Source: Apostichopus japonicus (lineage: Eukaryota; Echinodermata; Holothuroidea; Aspidochirotida; Stichopodidae). Taken from it: 64,000 nucleotides of DNA. How positions within the stretch are numbered: position 1 is the first letter of the stretch; each line of letters starts with the position of its first letter. The stretch is from positions 14,802,321-14,866,320 of the forward strand of contig NC_092578.1 of NCBI RefSeq assembly GCF_037975245.1, read 5' to 3'. Position numbers and translations under genes: made by a program. The notes beneath the pieces were generated by a model. The model was given only the letters and a program-made list of their open reading frames with translations. It did not search any database and was not told where the DNA came from. Shown in pieces: positions 54,301-64,000 of the stretch.

Positions 54301-57300
54301 TTTATCGCGGCGGTGTACAGTGAATATACACCACACTTCCAAAAGTCAATTTTAATACAGAGCCTTCTCTTTTTTCACCGACCACTTGGGCAAGCAGTCT
54401 ACAACCCTGTCTTAGTAGAAGTCCTTTCCCACTGTGGCTTCCTTGACAATGTACATTTCAACAGTGGCGTAGGAAGGTACTTTTGAGTGGGGGGGGCTGA
54501 AGACTGATGGCCGGCCTGGGGGAGGAGTCTAAGGAGAGGGGGTGTCCCCCTCCCCTTTGGAATTTTTTGCATTTCCAGGTGGCCTCAGATGCAATTTGGT
54601 GCAATATAGCACACTTCAACACCCACTCTATTTTGTAAATAATTTTGCATTTTCACCTGGCCTTAGATGCAATTTGGTGCCCCAAATGAGATTTTTTTCT
54701 CATTTGGAAAAGAAAAAGGGGTTTTCTGACTTGCGAAGCTAGGGGGCCGGAATGATACTTCCGCCCTTCCATATTTTTCATTGGGGGGGCTGGCACCCCC
54801 CAGCCCCCCTCCCCGGTTCCTACGCCCTTGCATTTCAAGATGTCAAATTTTCCCATTACACCTGCCTTTGACCATGATGAAATCAGTTAATACAATACAA
54901 ACGCACAGTACTATTAAAGACATAGTTTATACTATGATAAAGAAAAAGCAAGCAACTGTTATAATTGGCAGCCTTTGAAATTCACTTCAAAATGGGATAT
55001 CAATTAAGAAACAATTTAATATTATTCAGTAGAAAAGAGCAAAGAATCCTGTGGCTCACTTGAAATTCTTTCCATACAGCTTTCTGGGTTATATCAAATG
55101 ATACTGGGGCATGATAGCTAGTTCCACAGTACACAAGGTAGTGTGTCCTCTGACTGGCACTACCAGCAAAGACATGGCTATATAGTTTAGTTATATAACA
55201 CTGGATCAGAATTATAGTTTCATTTTAGTTTAGAGACCCAAGGATCAGGAAGTCTTAGAGTAGCTTCTTTGAGGCCCTATCCGTGTTAGATCGGGGATGA
55301 ACACCAGCTTATTTCAAGCCTTCTCTTTTCAATAAGTGTTCAGGGGATAACGAGGCAGGGGTGTGAATTTGCTCCCATTCCTGCTCCAGGGACAGCCATT
55401 TAACGTCCCCACCCATCGGGCGAGAGTGTATACCCCAGCATCTGACCACTTTCTCAAATACTGAGGTAGGCAAAGGCACCCCATTCAACATTACAATGAC
55501 GAACAAGTTGTTTCGAAACCGAGTGAAGAACAGAAAACAAACCTCATTTCCAGTTCACAAACCCAGAAATACCAAATCCACGGAAGACTCAGCACATCAC
55601 CACTGCACTGTAAAAACTGGCCCAAGTGACCCCTATGTGACCTTTGAACTCTCTTTGAACTCTATATTCTCAGTACCACAAGCAGCATTCTTCTCAAAAA
55701 TTATTCTAAACAACCCTTTTTTCGTAAAGCAGAAGCACCTTTGTATATTTCCTAAAAGTGACATTAGAGAAAAAAGAAGTACTTTCTCACATCCGTGAAC
55801 ACCGCACATCACCACGGCACTATTAAACTGTCCCATATGACCCCTTTGTCACCTTTTAACTCTCTTTGAACTCTACATCCTCAATACCACAAGCAGCATT
55901 CTTCTCAAAAATTATTCTAAACAACCCCTATTTTTTTTTTTTACTGCAGAAGCACCTTTGCATATTTCCAAAAGTGCCATTAGCAAAAAAAAAAGAAGCT
56001 CTTTCTCACATCCGTGAACGCTTCCCATGGTCCACTGATCAAATCTGTGTCTGGAGCGTTTCATTTGTGAAGCGATTTGCAATGAAGATATGGATGAATG
56101 GATGACAATTTATGCCAAGCTTGTTTATTACAATAGAAAATGTTAAGCAAAATTGCAGTGTGACTTTAGTTTGTAAACCAGTTAATGTTAAGGCCCAGAA
56201 AATTGCATCCAAGCTGGAAAGGCAGAAGGAAGAAATTAGTGAATATGCTGCTAAGATGGAAATGTCAGGCCCCCCACAACTTTAATCAATTTACATACTC
56301 ACAATTTTTACATGATTGACCTTGGACACTTGCTAAAACAAAAGTTTGCTCACAACTTTTCTTCAGGGAAGATTATGGAAGCCTCTGTGTAAGGATATCC
56401 CCCTCCACCCACTCCCCGACTGTCACTCCCCCCCTCCCCCACACCCTTTGCAATCAAAATGTTATGGTAGATGATCTTGCTCACCTTGCAGACTAATGGA
56501 TGATCTAAGCACCTGTCCACAAAAAAAAAACTCAAGTCCTAAAATAAACCATACAGACTTATCGTATGGCTAAGAACGAGAGAGAAACTTTTAGGGGGTA
56601 CTAGCGAAATTAGCTTGAACGTCTGTTAGACGTCAACATGCAGACTTTGCATGAAACTCGCAATGCCTATATTCGTTACTTGCAAAAAACGTAGATGCTT
56701 TTCAGCGAGGCGGGACGGGGTGGGGGGGGGTGGGGGAGGCTGACAATATTGATGATGATAAAACAGTAGTTTATGGTGTATTCCCACTGTTAATATGATG
56801 AAGAAAGTTCTCATCTTGTTCATAATGTTACTAGACCTTTTTAGCAACGATTAATTTCACTCCCCAAGTTTTAATTAAATAAATGCAGCACCTTTGCCCG
56901 GTTCCTCGTAGCAGAAAGCGTATGAACAAATGTTACGTGTATTTTATTTGACCTCCGCTGGGTTCCTGTCAAAGAATCACGCATAGCAGGTACAAAATGC
57001 TTCTAAAGATTTAAATAGTCGTACTTTCTTTGAAGTATTCGACTACATGAAGATGGAGCATTTTTGCAGCAAGTGAAAATCAATACCTAAAGCAGAAGTA
57101 TCGTCGTTGTATAAACCTGTCAACAATAAGTTAAAGAGAACATTTCGTTCGATTTTGTAGTAAAAAAAACCCTGACTCCTCCCTTCAGAGAAGACCCAGA
57201 CATCATTGCTTGACCACATTCAAAATAAACAAAAATTTGGTGCAGTGGTATTGCTTATTACAATTATTTTTTTAATTTTAGATGTAAACAATTCTTTACA

Positions 57301-60300
57301 AAGTCTTCACAAGAATAGCAGTGGCACAAGCATCTACCCAAACCGTGACAGATGTGATGTGTTGATTGGTCAGCTCACACAAACCGGAGAATATCGGCAT
57401 GGCAATGATATGTGACATAATTAAGGATATGCCTTTCATAGGTTTCGTTAATACAACGAGCTTTGGCTACATTTGAGAGCTATTTTTTTTTTTTTTTAAA
57501 GCCTTTGAAGAAGATCCTGATAGGATCGAAACGTCAGGCCAACTTACTTTTACACATTCTCTTACACAGGCTCTCTAGTGGATAAGCAGTTTGCTAACAG
57601 TTTTATTTTATATTTCTTTAATTACATTAACTAAAATGGCCACTGCCCTCAACTAACTGATGGATACATCTGTAACACTGAAAAGTTTTGGTTTCTTCTG
57701 ATTTTATAATTACCTGTTCCCAGGAGTGACACGCAAACACGAAACGAATATAAGTCACAATTTCGCATATCAATGAGGGTTCCTTTGGCACTATCCGTCC
57801 AAAATATGATCACATTACCACACAACTAAATTTTTGTGTTAAAATATATTTTCAAACATTTGAACATAAGAGTTGTTTAATATTGAGAGAAACTTGTTAA
57901 GCTGACCACCATTGTGTTTGACTTACTTGATGGAACTGGACAGTCCGTATAAATGGCCTGCAAAATAATGGGAAAGATAAACAGAATTATGGCGACCTGT
58001 TGTTACTGGCGATTTTCATTCGAATACAAGATTAAAATCTTACAAGGATATAAGACTGTATCCAATGAATGACAATGAACTTGGGGGCAGTTGGACAATA
58101 TTTGGATGACCATGGGACTAAAAAAATCCTGTACCATAGAGTGTTTTTGCTAACAAACACTTGATGCTTAGTTTTTGACAGGCAAATACTAAATGTCTTT
58201 CCTAAAGTTTAACAATGCCTGTCGCTGGACATTCAACTCTTTATGAAATGGACTCTGCCTATAAATGAAACCCATCCACCTATTAAAATGCAATTTTATT
58301 GTCTTTCACTGTAACAACAATCACAGGGAGAACTTTCACCCCAAAATGGAAGTCATAGAGGGCCCACAGTGTTAAAAGGTTACCAAAAGGAAACCCTGGC
58401 AATTCACCATTTTCTGAAATAGTGGGGGAGAGGGGTGAAACCAATGCCTTCATCATCACTGCAGTGCAGCCATGGCAAACTAAGTTTCCATTCAAAGCCA
58501 GTGAAAGAACAGAGCTTAACCCCATCTGCCAATTTCCATAATTAATAGTACTAAAATTAATTCCTGGTGGGATTCTGAACCCAGTAGCCTGATTGGTTGT
58601 AGGGGGGGGGGGTGACATTCAACACCACACCTTCCCCATATTAGCTATACATCACACTCAATTGTGGGTCGTCTATCTGGTCCATAATACCTAATCATAG
58701 CAGCGAATGTAGACACTTCTGTGGGTGTATTGAGGATACCATAAAGCTAAACAACAACCTAGCGAGTTTCCATGTGTTCCATCACCTAAAGTAAAACTTG
58801 TACATATTTACATCCTATGCAGATGCCAATGAACCACACAGGTGTAGGCTTCATGTTGCATTGATTACAACAGGTATTGATATGTGTGTTGGCCAAGAGT
58901 CGACACTCAACAAAGCAAGTGACTTTTTCTCTCATTTACTGGGACTGGAAACTCTCGTGAGATCGCTATTTGCCGATAATTTAGTCAAAAATGACGGCGA
59001 GATGTGAGATTCTCAATGGCATATGCTGCAACAACCCACACCTGAGGTCTCCATTCTGTAGGTCTTAGCTTGCACGGTACATTTTAAAACACAAAACCCA
59101 TTCACCCCCGTCATCTCCAAAGGCTGCTGGCCTTTGCGAGTCACAATTTGTTTATTATATTCTAATCGGACCTACCTCCAGGTCGCATTGATTATCGACC
59201 CATTCATCTCGGTGTCTGTCGAGGCCGCTGGAGCAACGTTCGATGGCGCCACACCAAGAGCAATCAAAGTGAATGACGGGGCCCTGCCCGACACATTCGC
59301 TACAAGTCAGCAGCTGGTTACACGCTGCACGGAGGATAAAAAAAACAAGAGAATCATAAGAAACTTGAACATGTGCAAAAGCCATGAATGAAAACAAAGA
59401 GAAAAAAACTGATCATAATTGGGTTAAGAAATGACAATGTCATGAAATCCCCATTTTGGAAATTCTTCTACCACACATCTGGTTCTTTAAATATAATTAT
59501 CTATGCGTATGTTTTCGTAAAATATGTTAATTCATAACAAATGCATCTAAATTATGATGAATAGTTTCAGTTGTAAATTTATTCTGGGCCTGTAAACAGA
59601 GAGAGAGAAACTCGAGGACGGGAACTTCCAGCCCTTCTTCAAGATATTACTGGGTGAAGTTGTCGCAGTTGACACTTTGACTTTGGACAGGCTAAACTTT
59701 CCCCTATAGGGGTTGTGAAGTCTTATGCAATACCAGTGAGCATGAATTTGCATTCTAGGTATTCTGATGAACGATGTAGAGAAACAAAACACATGAAAAT
59801 TTTTATTGAGTCGCGCATCTATGACCTCACCTTTCTTTGCTTCAAATTCAATTTTGGTACAAATGATCGCATATCGAAAAAACAATTGCGTAGAAATTGG
59901 ATGAAAACATTTCACATGAAGCTTAACTTATTCCCCTCCCCTGCTTCCCCTGCCTCCACTGCCCCCCCCCCACCCAGGGATAAAAAATCACTTCCGCACT
60001 ATAAGAAATATCTAAGTATCTTAAATTTAAATAATTATTAACGAGAGGAATGACAGAGAAGAACAATTATCTGCGAGACTTTAAAACAAACTGCAAAAGG
60101 AGTAGAGAACTTCAGTGGGATTGCCCGTTTGGTTAAAGTGCAAGGCTTGTAATCCTTCAGGATGCTGGTTTGATTCCAGTTGTAGACAAAAAGTTGGAAA
60201 TATATATAACAAGGAATCTTGCTAAATTGAGTTGTGGAGATCTCCTATGTTGAATTTCATTCATTTTAGTTCGAGGATGAGAACCTATGTGTCAAAATCT

Positions 60301-62214
60301 GTGATCTCGTTACGGGTAGTTGACTGATCCAACAAATGCCATTTTTTTCCCGTCTTTTGATTTTTAACTTGTGACGGTTAAATAAATAACATTAGAAAAT
60401 GATACAATTTGACAATAATATTCATGAAATGATTTAACTCACTCGGTAATGGGAAAAACTCAAATGCAGACGTATCTTGGACGTTATCCGTTTCCATGGA
60501 TACCTCATGGTATTTGTAGATTGTTCTCCTCACTAATGTGGAACCTATTTAACAGACAAATATCATAAATAACGTAAGAAAAGAGAAGGAAAGAAAACAG
60601 CTCCTTTTATATATTGAGATATATTGCAAGCTCTTAATAAACAAAGACAGATATAAAACACGGGAGGTTCCTAAAAACTTAGCTCCATAAAAATGGCCAC
60701 AGAAATGTTGAACAGACTTTCCCCTATGCATACCAATCAGGACAGCTTGTCAGCTATACGTCATCTGGGTATTATTCGTGTGACTGGCACAGATCCAGGG
60801 GGTGGAGAGGGGGTTGTAACCTTCTCCCATGTTCAACCCCACAAAAAAAATAACAGTAGTTATTTGCAAAACATTGGTAGACCTTGTTATATTTGTCTAA
60901 TTTATAGCCTAAATATGCTTCAGAATGCATCATTTTAAAGTTTTTAATGTTAGAGGACCCCCAGACCCCTCTACATAGGGGGGTGGGTCAGCTGAACCAC
61001 CACCATACTCCCAATTTTTTTTAAATCCTGGAGCCCGCCCTGTGTGTGCTGATATTGGTTTTGCTTTTAGAAGTGATTACGAGGATATGCAATGCAATCT
61101 TTACAGGGATTACTAATTAAAGCATCATTATTAGCATCATTATTATTATTTTTTTTTTAAACTTAAGATAAGAATGTTATACGAAGATTTATAACCGATG
61201 TTTAAATGACCATGCCTTGTACACTATAGCGGACTTGGGGATAATTCCATACTGGAATCTGAAATATCAAAAAAATATATATATATGTATAAAACCAACA
61301 TTGAAAACTTGAAAGCATCTGCTGCAGTTTTGGACGGAAACTCCTGGGAAAAGTACTACTCCTAGATTGAAATTTCTAACCCTGGATCGAATTTCCTAGG
61401 AAAACTTCCCCATGAGGATTGCATTGGTGACAACTCCCATCGAAACGCAAAGAAAGACCACACCTCCTGTTTCTCTATTTTGTAACAGTTATGGACCACC
61501 TTCCTATGCCATACTGTGACTGTGTTTGAATCATTCGAACTCATTCAACTTGGGACTTATTGACCAAACATCTAAGAATATGCTAAAACCAATCGTGTGG
61601 AAGAAAAACAAACTTGTCATATTTAGACATATTTTCTCTCACTTTGGGAAAGTGCTTTTGTGTCCATTCAAATTTTGAATATTACCTAAGTGCACCCCCC
61701 CCCCACCCCACCACCCACCTTTGAAAGCTGAAAACCTACTGTTGCGGCCTGCCACTTCAATGAAAATCAAAGTCAATATCTAAGTTGCCAAAATGAAAAT
61801 TGTCTTCTCCCCTCCCTCCCCCCCCCCTCCCTTCTAAGCCCTGGTTACGACTAATTTTCAGGATGCATTAGCCAAGATGTTTGGCCAAAGAAACAAAGAC
61901 TGTGCACAGTGTCATCCAATATGGCACTGTATCTCTCAATATCTAATTACTTTAAGTAATTAACATATAATGTACTAACAGTGAACCTGATGGAGACACT
62001 CCGACCTCCTTTAAACTATCGCAGGACACTTTTCTGAGCAACCGAAACGTACGACAGCATGATATTTAAGGAATCAAATTTTTCGTGATCAAAGAGGGAC
62101 GAAAATGTTTCTCTCACCTTCGTATGCTGGCTCTTCCGTGTAGAAGCCGTCGGAAAGACCGACGGTGACCGAGTGACCGTTACCCCCTCTGATTTCATCC
62201 ACAGAGACTGGTAT
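51178..62214 (-). CDS. PLXDC: Plexin-domain-containing protein (PLXDC/TEM7-like), 3' part, 6 exons
   Basis: Exons join as 62214-62118, 60544-60443, 59324-59176, 57957-57927, 52956-52835 and 51336-51178. This gives 660 nt, 219 residues plus stop, with consistent phases. Seen in order: the end of the extracellular beta domain (IPVSVDEI...VTVGLSDGFY); the VRRTIYKYHEV segment; a seven-Cys PSI domain ending GLDRHRDEWVDNQC; a very short stalk; a hydrophobic helix (ISAIAILAILLVSILFMLMV); then GWLVYAYRFPNTASGLYLIE and a cytoplasmic tail. All follow vertebrate PLXDC1/2 in order, including CSWC, RCSSGxDRHRxxWVD and Y-x-x-P-T-S/A-x-x-x-x-x-IE. Known: PLXDC1/2 are type I surface proteins reported as PEDF receptors and as tumour-endothelial marker 7. 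Inference: a single invertebrate PLXDC. The N-terminal half lies beyond the window. The stalk is far shorter than the ~90 residues of vertebrates. Confidence 0.9.
52389..52850 (-). repeat. ~118-bp tandem array carrying copies of the PLXDC transmembrane-exon donor
   Basis: Four units (AATGAAATAAACCAAGTGGA, CATTTTTCACATAAAATGGA, CTAACTCTACCAAACCGTTC). Each ends in the complement of CATCGAG|GTAAG, with edges at about 52501, 52621 and 52738 and the true exon end at 52835. On the gene strand each unit therefore offers a GAG|GTAAGG donor identical in its core to the authentic GAG|GTAAGA. Confidence 0.9.
52835..52956 (-). CDS. PLXDC: PLXDC transmembrane exon
   Basis: The exon follows GCCGTTTCTCAG and ends GAG|GTAAGA; phase 1 to 0. 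It encodes ISAIAILAILLVSILFMLMV, GWLVYAYRFPNTASGLYLIE: one membrane helix with a tyrosine-rich inner edge as in vertebrate PLXDC. Confidence 0.92.
53843..54215. repeat. 17-bp tandem repeat, about 21 copies
   Basis: CCTCAGTACTTGATATA and variants (CACA/TACA endings, CATCAG) repeat with a 17-bp period in the PLXDC intron. Confidence 0.93.
54462..54830. mobile_element. hAT-type MITE (369 bp)
   Basis: The ends are CAGTGGCGTAGGAA and TTCCTACGCCCTTG. The 8-bp target duplication CATTTCAA is perfect (54454-54461 and 54831-54838). It has a G-tract on the left and C-tracts on the right, like the other family members. Inside, ATTTTTTGCATTTCCAGGTG / AATTTTGCATTTTCACCTGG is a tandem pair. Confidence 0.92.
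55290..55590 (-). mobile_element. tRNA-SINE related copy
   Basis: GATGAACACCAGCTTATTTC, CAATAAGTGTTCAGGGGATA, CTGCTCCAGGGACAGCCATT and GCATCTGACCACTTTCTCAA correspond in order to the body of the copy at 40955-41362. Confidence 0.78.
55589..56020. repeat. ~212-bp direct duplication
   Basis: The block CACATCACCACTGCACT, GAACTCTCTTTGAACTCTA, CAAGCAGCATTCTTCTCAAA and TTTCTCACATCCGTGAAC occurs at 55589-55800 and again at 55801-56020. Confidence 0.92.
56021..57480. other. PLXDC intron without recognised content
   Basis: AT-rich sequence with C/G tracts at about 56396-56447 and 56710-56735. No exon was recognised. An extra stalk exon (phase 1-1) might lie in 52957-57926, but none stands out. Confidence 0.45.
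57481..57600 (+). mobile_element. Penelope-like element fragment with hammerhead-like fold
   Basis: GAAGAAGATCCTGATAGGAT then CGAAACGTCAGGCC follows a T-run. GATCC/GGATC forms a stem closed by TGATA. GCCT and AGGC pair outside it. Between them stand GAAGA and GAAAC, as in the core (CUGANGA...GAAA) of hammerhead ribozymes carried by Penelope-like elements. The 5' core has UUGAAGA, so activity is doubtful. Confidence 0.5.
57927..57957 (-). CDS. PLXDC: PLXDC stalk micro-exon
   Basis: The exon has 31 nt between TTATTTTGCAG and GTAAGT, phase 0-1. It encodes AIYTDCPVPS. It bridges the PSI exon and the membrane exon in phase. It is short, so support comes from phase and splice sites. Confidence 0.7.
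58430..58612 (-). repeat. SINE-like fragment in PLXDC intron
   Basis: The minus strand has CAGGCTACTGGGTTCAGAATCC (decayed box B). The body CCATGGCAAACTAAGTTTCC resembles the SINE-like piece at 41530-41710. Confidence 0.5.
59176..59324 (-). CDS. PLXDC: PLXDC PSI-domain exon
   Basis: The exon is 149 nt, following CCTCCGTGCAG, donor GTAGGT; phase 1 to 0. It encodes TCNQLLTCSECVGQGPVIHF, DCSWCGAIERCSSGLDRHRD and EWVDNQCDLE. All seven cysteines of the vertebrate PLXDC PSI domain are present, with identical CSWC and RCSSG motifs. Confidence 0.96.
60117..60195 (+). repeat. tRNA-like SINE head (pseudo-tRNA)
   Basis: TGCCCGTTTGGTTAAAGTGC (box A-like) and GGTTTGATTCCAG (box B) bracket a CTTGTAATCC anticodon-like region. 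The acceptor arm does not pair, and a SINE-style tail (AAAAGTTGGAAATATATATA) follows. It is not accepted as a tRNA gene. Confidence 0.55.
60443..60544 (-). CDS. PLXDC: PLXDC exon before PSI
   Basis: The exon is 102 nt, phase 1-1, donor GTGAGT. It encodes GSTLVRRTIYKYHEVSMETD then NVQDTSAFEFFPLP. It matches [20 protein letters not shown] and SAVEMTPLP in vertebrate PLXDC2. Confidence 0.93.
60788..61044. mobile_element. Probable MITE with degenerate ends (257 bp)
   Basis: CACAGATCCAGGGGG and CCTGGAGCCCGCCCTGTG form imperfect inverted ends, with G/C tracts inside. The flanks TGTGACTG and TGTGCTGA are only partly alike, so target duplication and limits are uncertain. Confidence 0.5.
62118..62214 (-). 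CDS. PLXDC: PLXDC exon, end of the beta domain (first in window for this gene)
   Basis: The exon is 97 nt, phase 0-1, following TTGCTTTTGCTTTAG, donor GTGAGA. It encodes IPVSVDEIRGGNGHSVTVGL and SDGFYTEEPAYEG. It corresponds to [20 protein letters not shown] and DAF of vertebrate PLXDC2. The preceding exon was not found in 62215-64000. Confidence 0.92.
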
Positions 62215-62596
62215 CTAAAGCAAAAGCAATCAAAAGATTTCAAGTTTATGAAAAACATAACACATTTCACTATTAAAACATTGACAATTGCAAAAGAAAT
62301 GGAAAAAAAATTACCAAAAAAAAAAAAAAAAATTGACATGGAAAAGTCTTTAAACTGTACAACAGCCACTTTATTTAGTTAATCTCAACCTTCTTGTGAT
62401 TGGTCATAAAATATTAATTTCAACATTTACTTCTGAGTAACTTGAGGAGACAGGCGTTATAAAACTCGATTGCATTTTTTGGTGATATTTTGTGAGTGTT
62501 TTATTACCGCTAGCCTCCTATTTATCATGTCTCCAAAATGATGCAGTGATGCCAGTAGGGTTTGCTGCCAGGGCCTGAAAGTTGGAGGAACTTGAA

Positions 62597-62705
62597 TGTT
62601 CCAAAGACTAAGCAGAGCGCCACCTTGGTTGGCGCGTAGTGTCCCAAGAAAATTTTGGCAAAAATTACCTCCCAGATCACTGGAAATGGCACTTCCCAGG
62701 ACTTG
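62597..62705. repeat. Truncated copy of the MITE core
   Basis: AGCAGAGCGCCACCTTGG, then GGCGCGTAGTGTCCCAAG, AAAATTTTGG and CCCAGATCACTGGAAATGGC match the inner part of the elements at 6649, 27847, 35754 and 36080. No inverted ends remain. Confidence 0.75.
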
Positions 62706-62764
62706 TAATGTAGTATCTGAAGGTTATTCTTATTTGAGATTATCATGTTTTATAAATTTAAATG

Positions 62765-62832
62765 ATAATAAAATAGTACTTATATAGCGCGTTCATCAGC
62801 AACGCTGCTCGAAGCGCTTTACAGGAATTGAA
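62765..62832. repeat. SINE-tail fragment (TATAGCGC family)
   Basis: ACTTATATAGCGCGTTCATC and CGAAGCGCTTTACAGG resemble the tail of the SINE at 21062-21392. Confidence 0.6.
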
Positions 62833-64000
62833 ACAATTAATACACAGTAAACAATTAAAATACAGGAAAAATTCAAAAGCAAATAGTACAAAAATATCGC
62901 CTAAAAGGTATATACCATAAAACTTATAAAAGGATAGAAAAATACACTTCCAAAAATTTAAATTAGAAAATACTATACAACATATATTAAAGATTAGAAC
63001 ACACATTACTGGACAATGTAATTGTAAATCATTCAATAGTGACAGATCTCTTTTTGACATTGAGGGCGGTGTGGTCGAACTTTATTCATAATTCCCACAT
63101 CCCCCATCACCCCCCCCCCCTCCAGGATCTATGTCTGTGGTTTCAAAATGAAAGAAGGCTGAAGCAGGTCATGATCTTCCCTACCGCCCCTAGAATTCCC
63201 ATTTTTGAGAATGGCCTTCAATCCATTACTCCAGTAGTTGATGGCTTCATTGCAAACAACACATCAAACTTTTCCGGAGACATCTATCTTTCGTATGTAG
63301 TCCGAGAGAGGAAAATTCCGGAATTATCTCGGTTTTCGAGCCACTTCCAGTTCAAATCTATTTTTGACTCCTGCGTCAATAACTCTCAAGTTTTCTCCTC
63401 TTTCCACATCCATTATAAAGCAGAATTAAAAACGATCTCACTTAAAGGCCTACACTAAAGTCAACAGTAAGCCGAGAGTGACAAACGGTAGCGCTAATGT
63501 ACGTATTGCAGTGGTAAGGCTACTCTATGTATGCACTGTTTAGCTCCTAGGCACAGGTGCATAACAAAACAACATGCAAATACACACGGCTGTCACACAC
63601 ATGGATTTTAGCGAGGTAAACAGGCATTAGACTTACCTGACCAGTCGTTTTCACTTTCATTGATATATTAACATGTATGAACGTTGCATGGCTTACAAAA
63701 TACGATAGTATGAAGGTCTGTTCTATATTTTTACTTGGGGAAAGTCCCGGCATTCCAGCTTCGGTTTTACTTTCAACTGGGGAGGAAAGAGCGTGTGGAG
63801 CCGGAACCATATTTCAAAATCGAGAAAAAGCCAGAATTCCGGCTATAGCCTGAATTCCAGCATCCCTGATGATGCATTTTGGAATGTTCTCCGAGGTTCT
63901 GTTCTAATTTAACAGAGACAGTTTTAAAGCAAAACTTAGGTTTGGATTTTAACTTTTGCAAAAATGGTTATAAACAGATGTCTGAAAAGTTGGTTAAGCT
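62833..64000. other. PLXDC upstream intron, no exon recognised
   Basis: A plus-strand 139-codon frame (63039-63458) and a minus-strand frame ending at a good donor (TGGTCAG|GTAAGT, 63637) were examined. Neither resembles PLXDC. A C-run lies at about 63110. I see nothing else to annotate. Confidence 0.45.

Noticed and set aside
60117-60195. A functional tRNA gene on the plus strand
   Set aside because: Acceptor and anticodon stems do not pair. The sequence runs on into an AT-rich SINE-like tail.
63039-63458. 139-codon plus-strand frame
   Set aside because: No family was recognised and there is no splice or promoter context. It lies in the expected intron of a minus-strand gene.
63637-63810. 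Possible upstream PLXDC exon ending TTGQ at a good donor
   Set aside because: None of the three frames matches the expected PLXDC segment (F-x-F-x-A-x-L-x-x-D-G-R-I). The ORF composition looks random.

Overview
This is AT-rich, intron-rich and repeat-rich animal nuclear DNA. Coding sequence appears only as short exons with GT/AG borders. Three genes could be assembled by hand from splice sites, reading phase and protein similarity. Nothing bacterial, organellar or viral was seen. An invertebrate deuterostome (an echinoderm or a relative) is my low-confidence guess, from the gene content (LANCL, PLXDC, a long multi-discoidin secreted protein) and the dense mix of hAT MITEs and tRNA-derived SINEs. 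No decisive species marker was seen.

Layout. (1) Positions 572-13392, + strand: eight exons of a LanC-like (LANCL) gene that lacks its extreme N-terminus. Its introns are filled with tandem arrays, including a 39-bp minisatellite of about 3.8 kb and a 181-bp higher-order array that contains copies of an exon end and its splice donor. (2) Positions 40681 down to 16660, - strand: a complete 21-exon model (1018 residues) of a secreted protein. It has a signal peptide, six F5/8 type C (discoidin)-like modules and short linker exons. Only the first module is canonical and the others are strongly diverged. All six share an intron at the same place, and one linker exon is tandemly duplicated in frame. 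(3) Positions 62214 down to 51178, - strand: the last six exons of a plexin-domain-containing (PLXDC/TEM7-like) membrane protein, with PSI domain, transmembrane helix and cytoplasmic tail. Its 5' part lies outside the window. Between genes 2 and 3 are two unassigned minus-strand candidate exons, one of them with a LysM-like motif.

Mobile DNA: several short hAT-type elements can be bounded exactly by terminal inverted repeats and 8-bp target duplications. Several belong to one or two related families with G/C-tract ends. One insertion is nested inside a relative. tRNA-headed SINE pieces, a Penelope-like fragment with a hammerhead-ribozyme-like fold and many minisatellites fill most of the rest.

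The genes are not evidently functionally linked: LANCL is a cytosolic glutathione-related enzyme, the discoidin protein is secreted, and PLXDC is a surface receptor. The most unusual structural theme is that tandem duplications repeatedly start at or across exon 3' ends and copy the 5' splice site into the intron (LANCL exons C and E, PLXDC transmembrane exon). A fourth duplication copies a whole exon in the discoidin gene.
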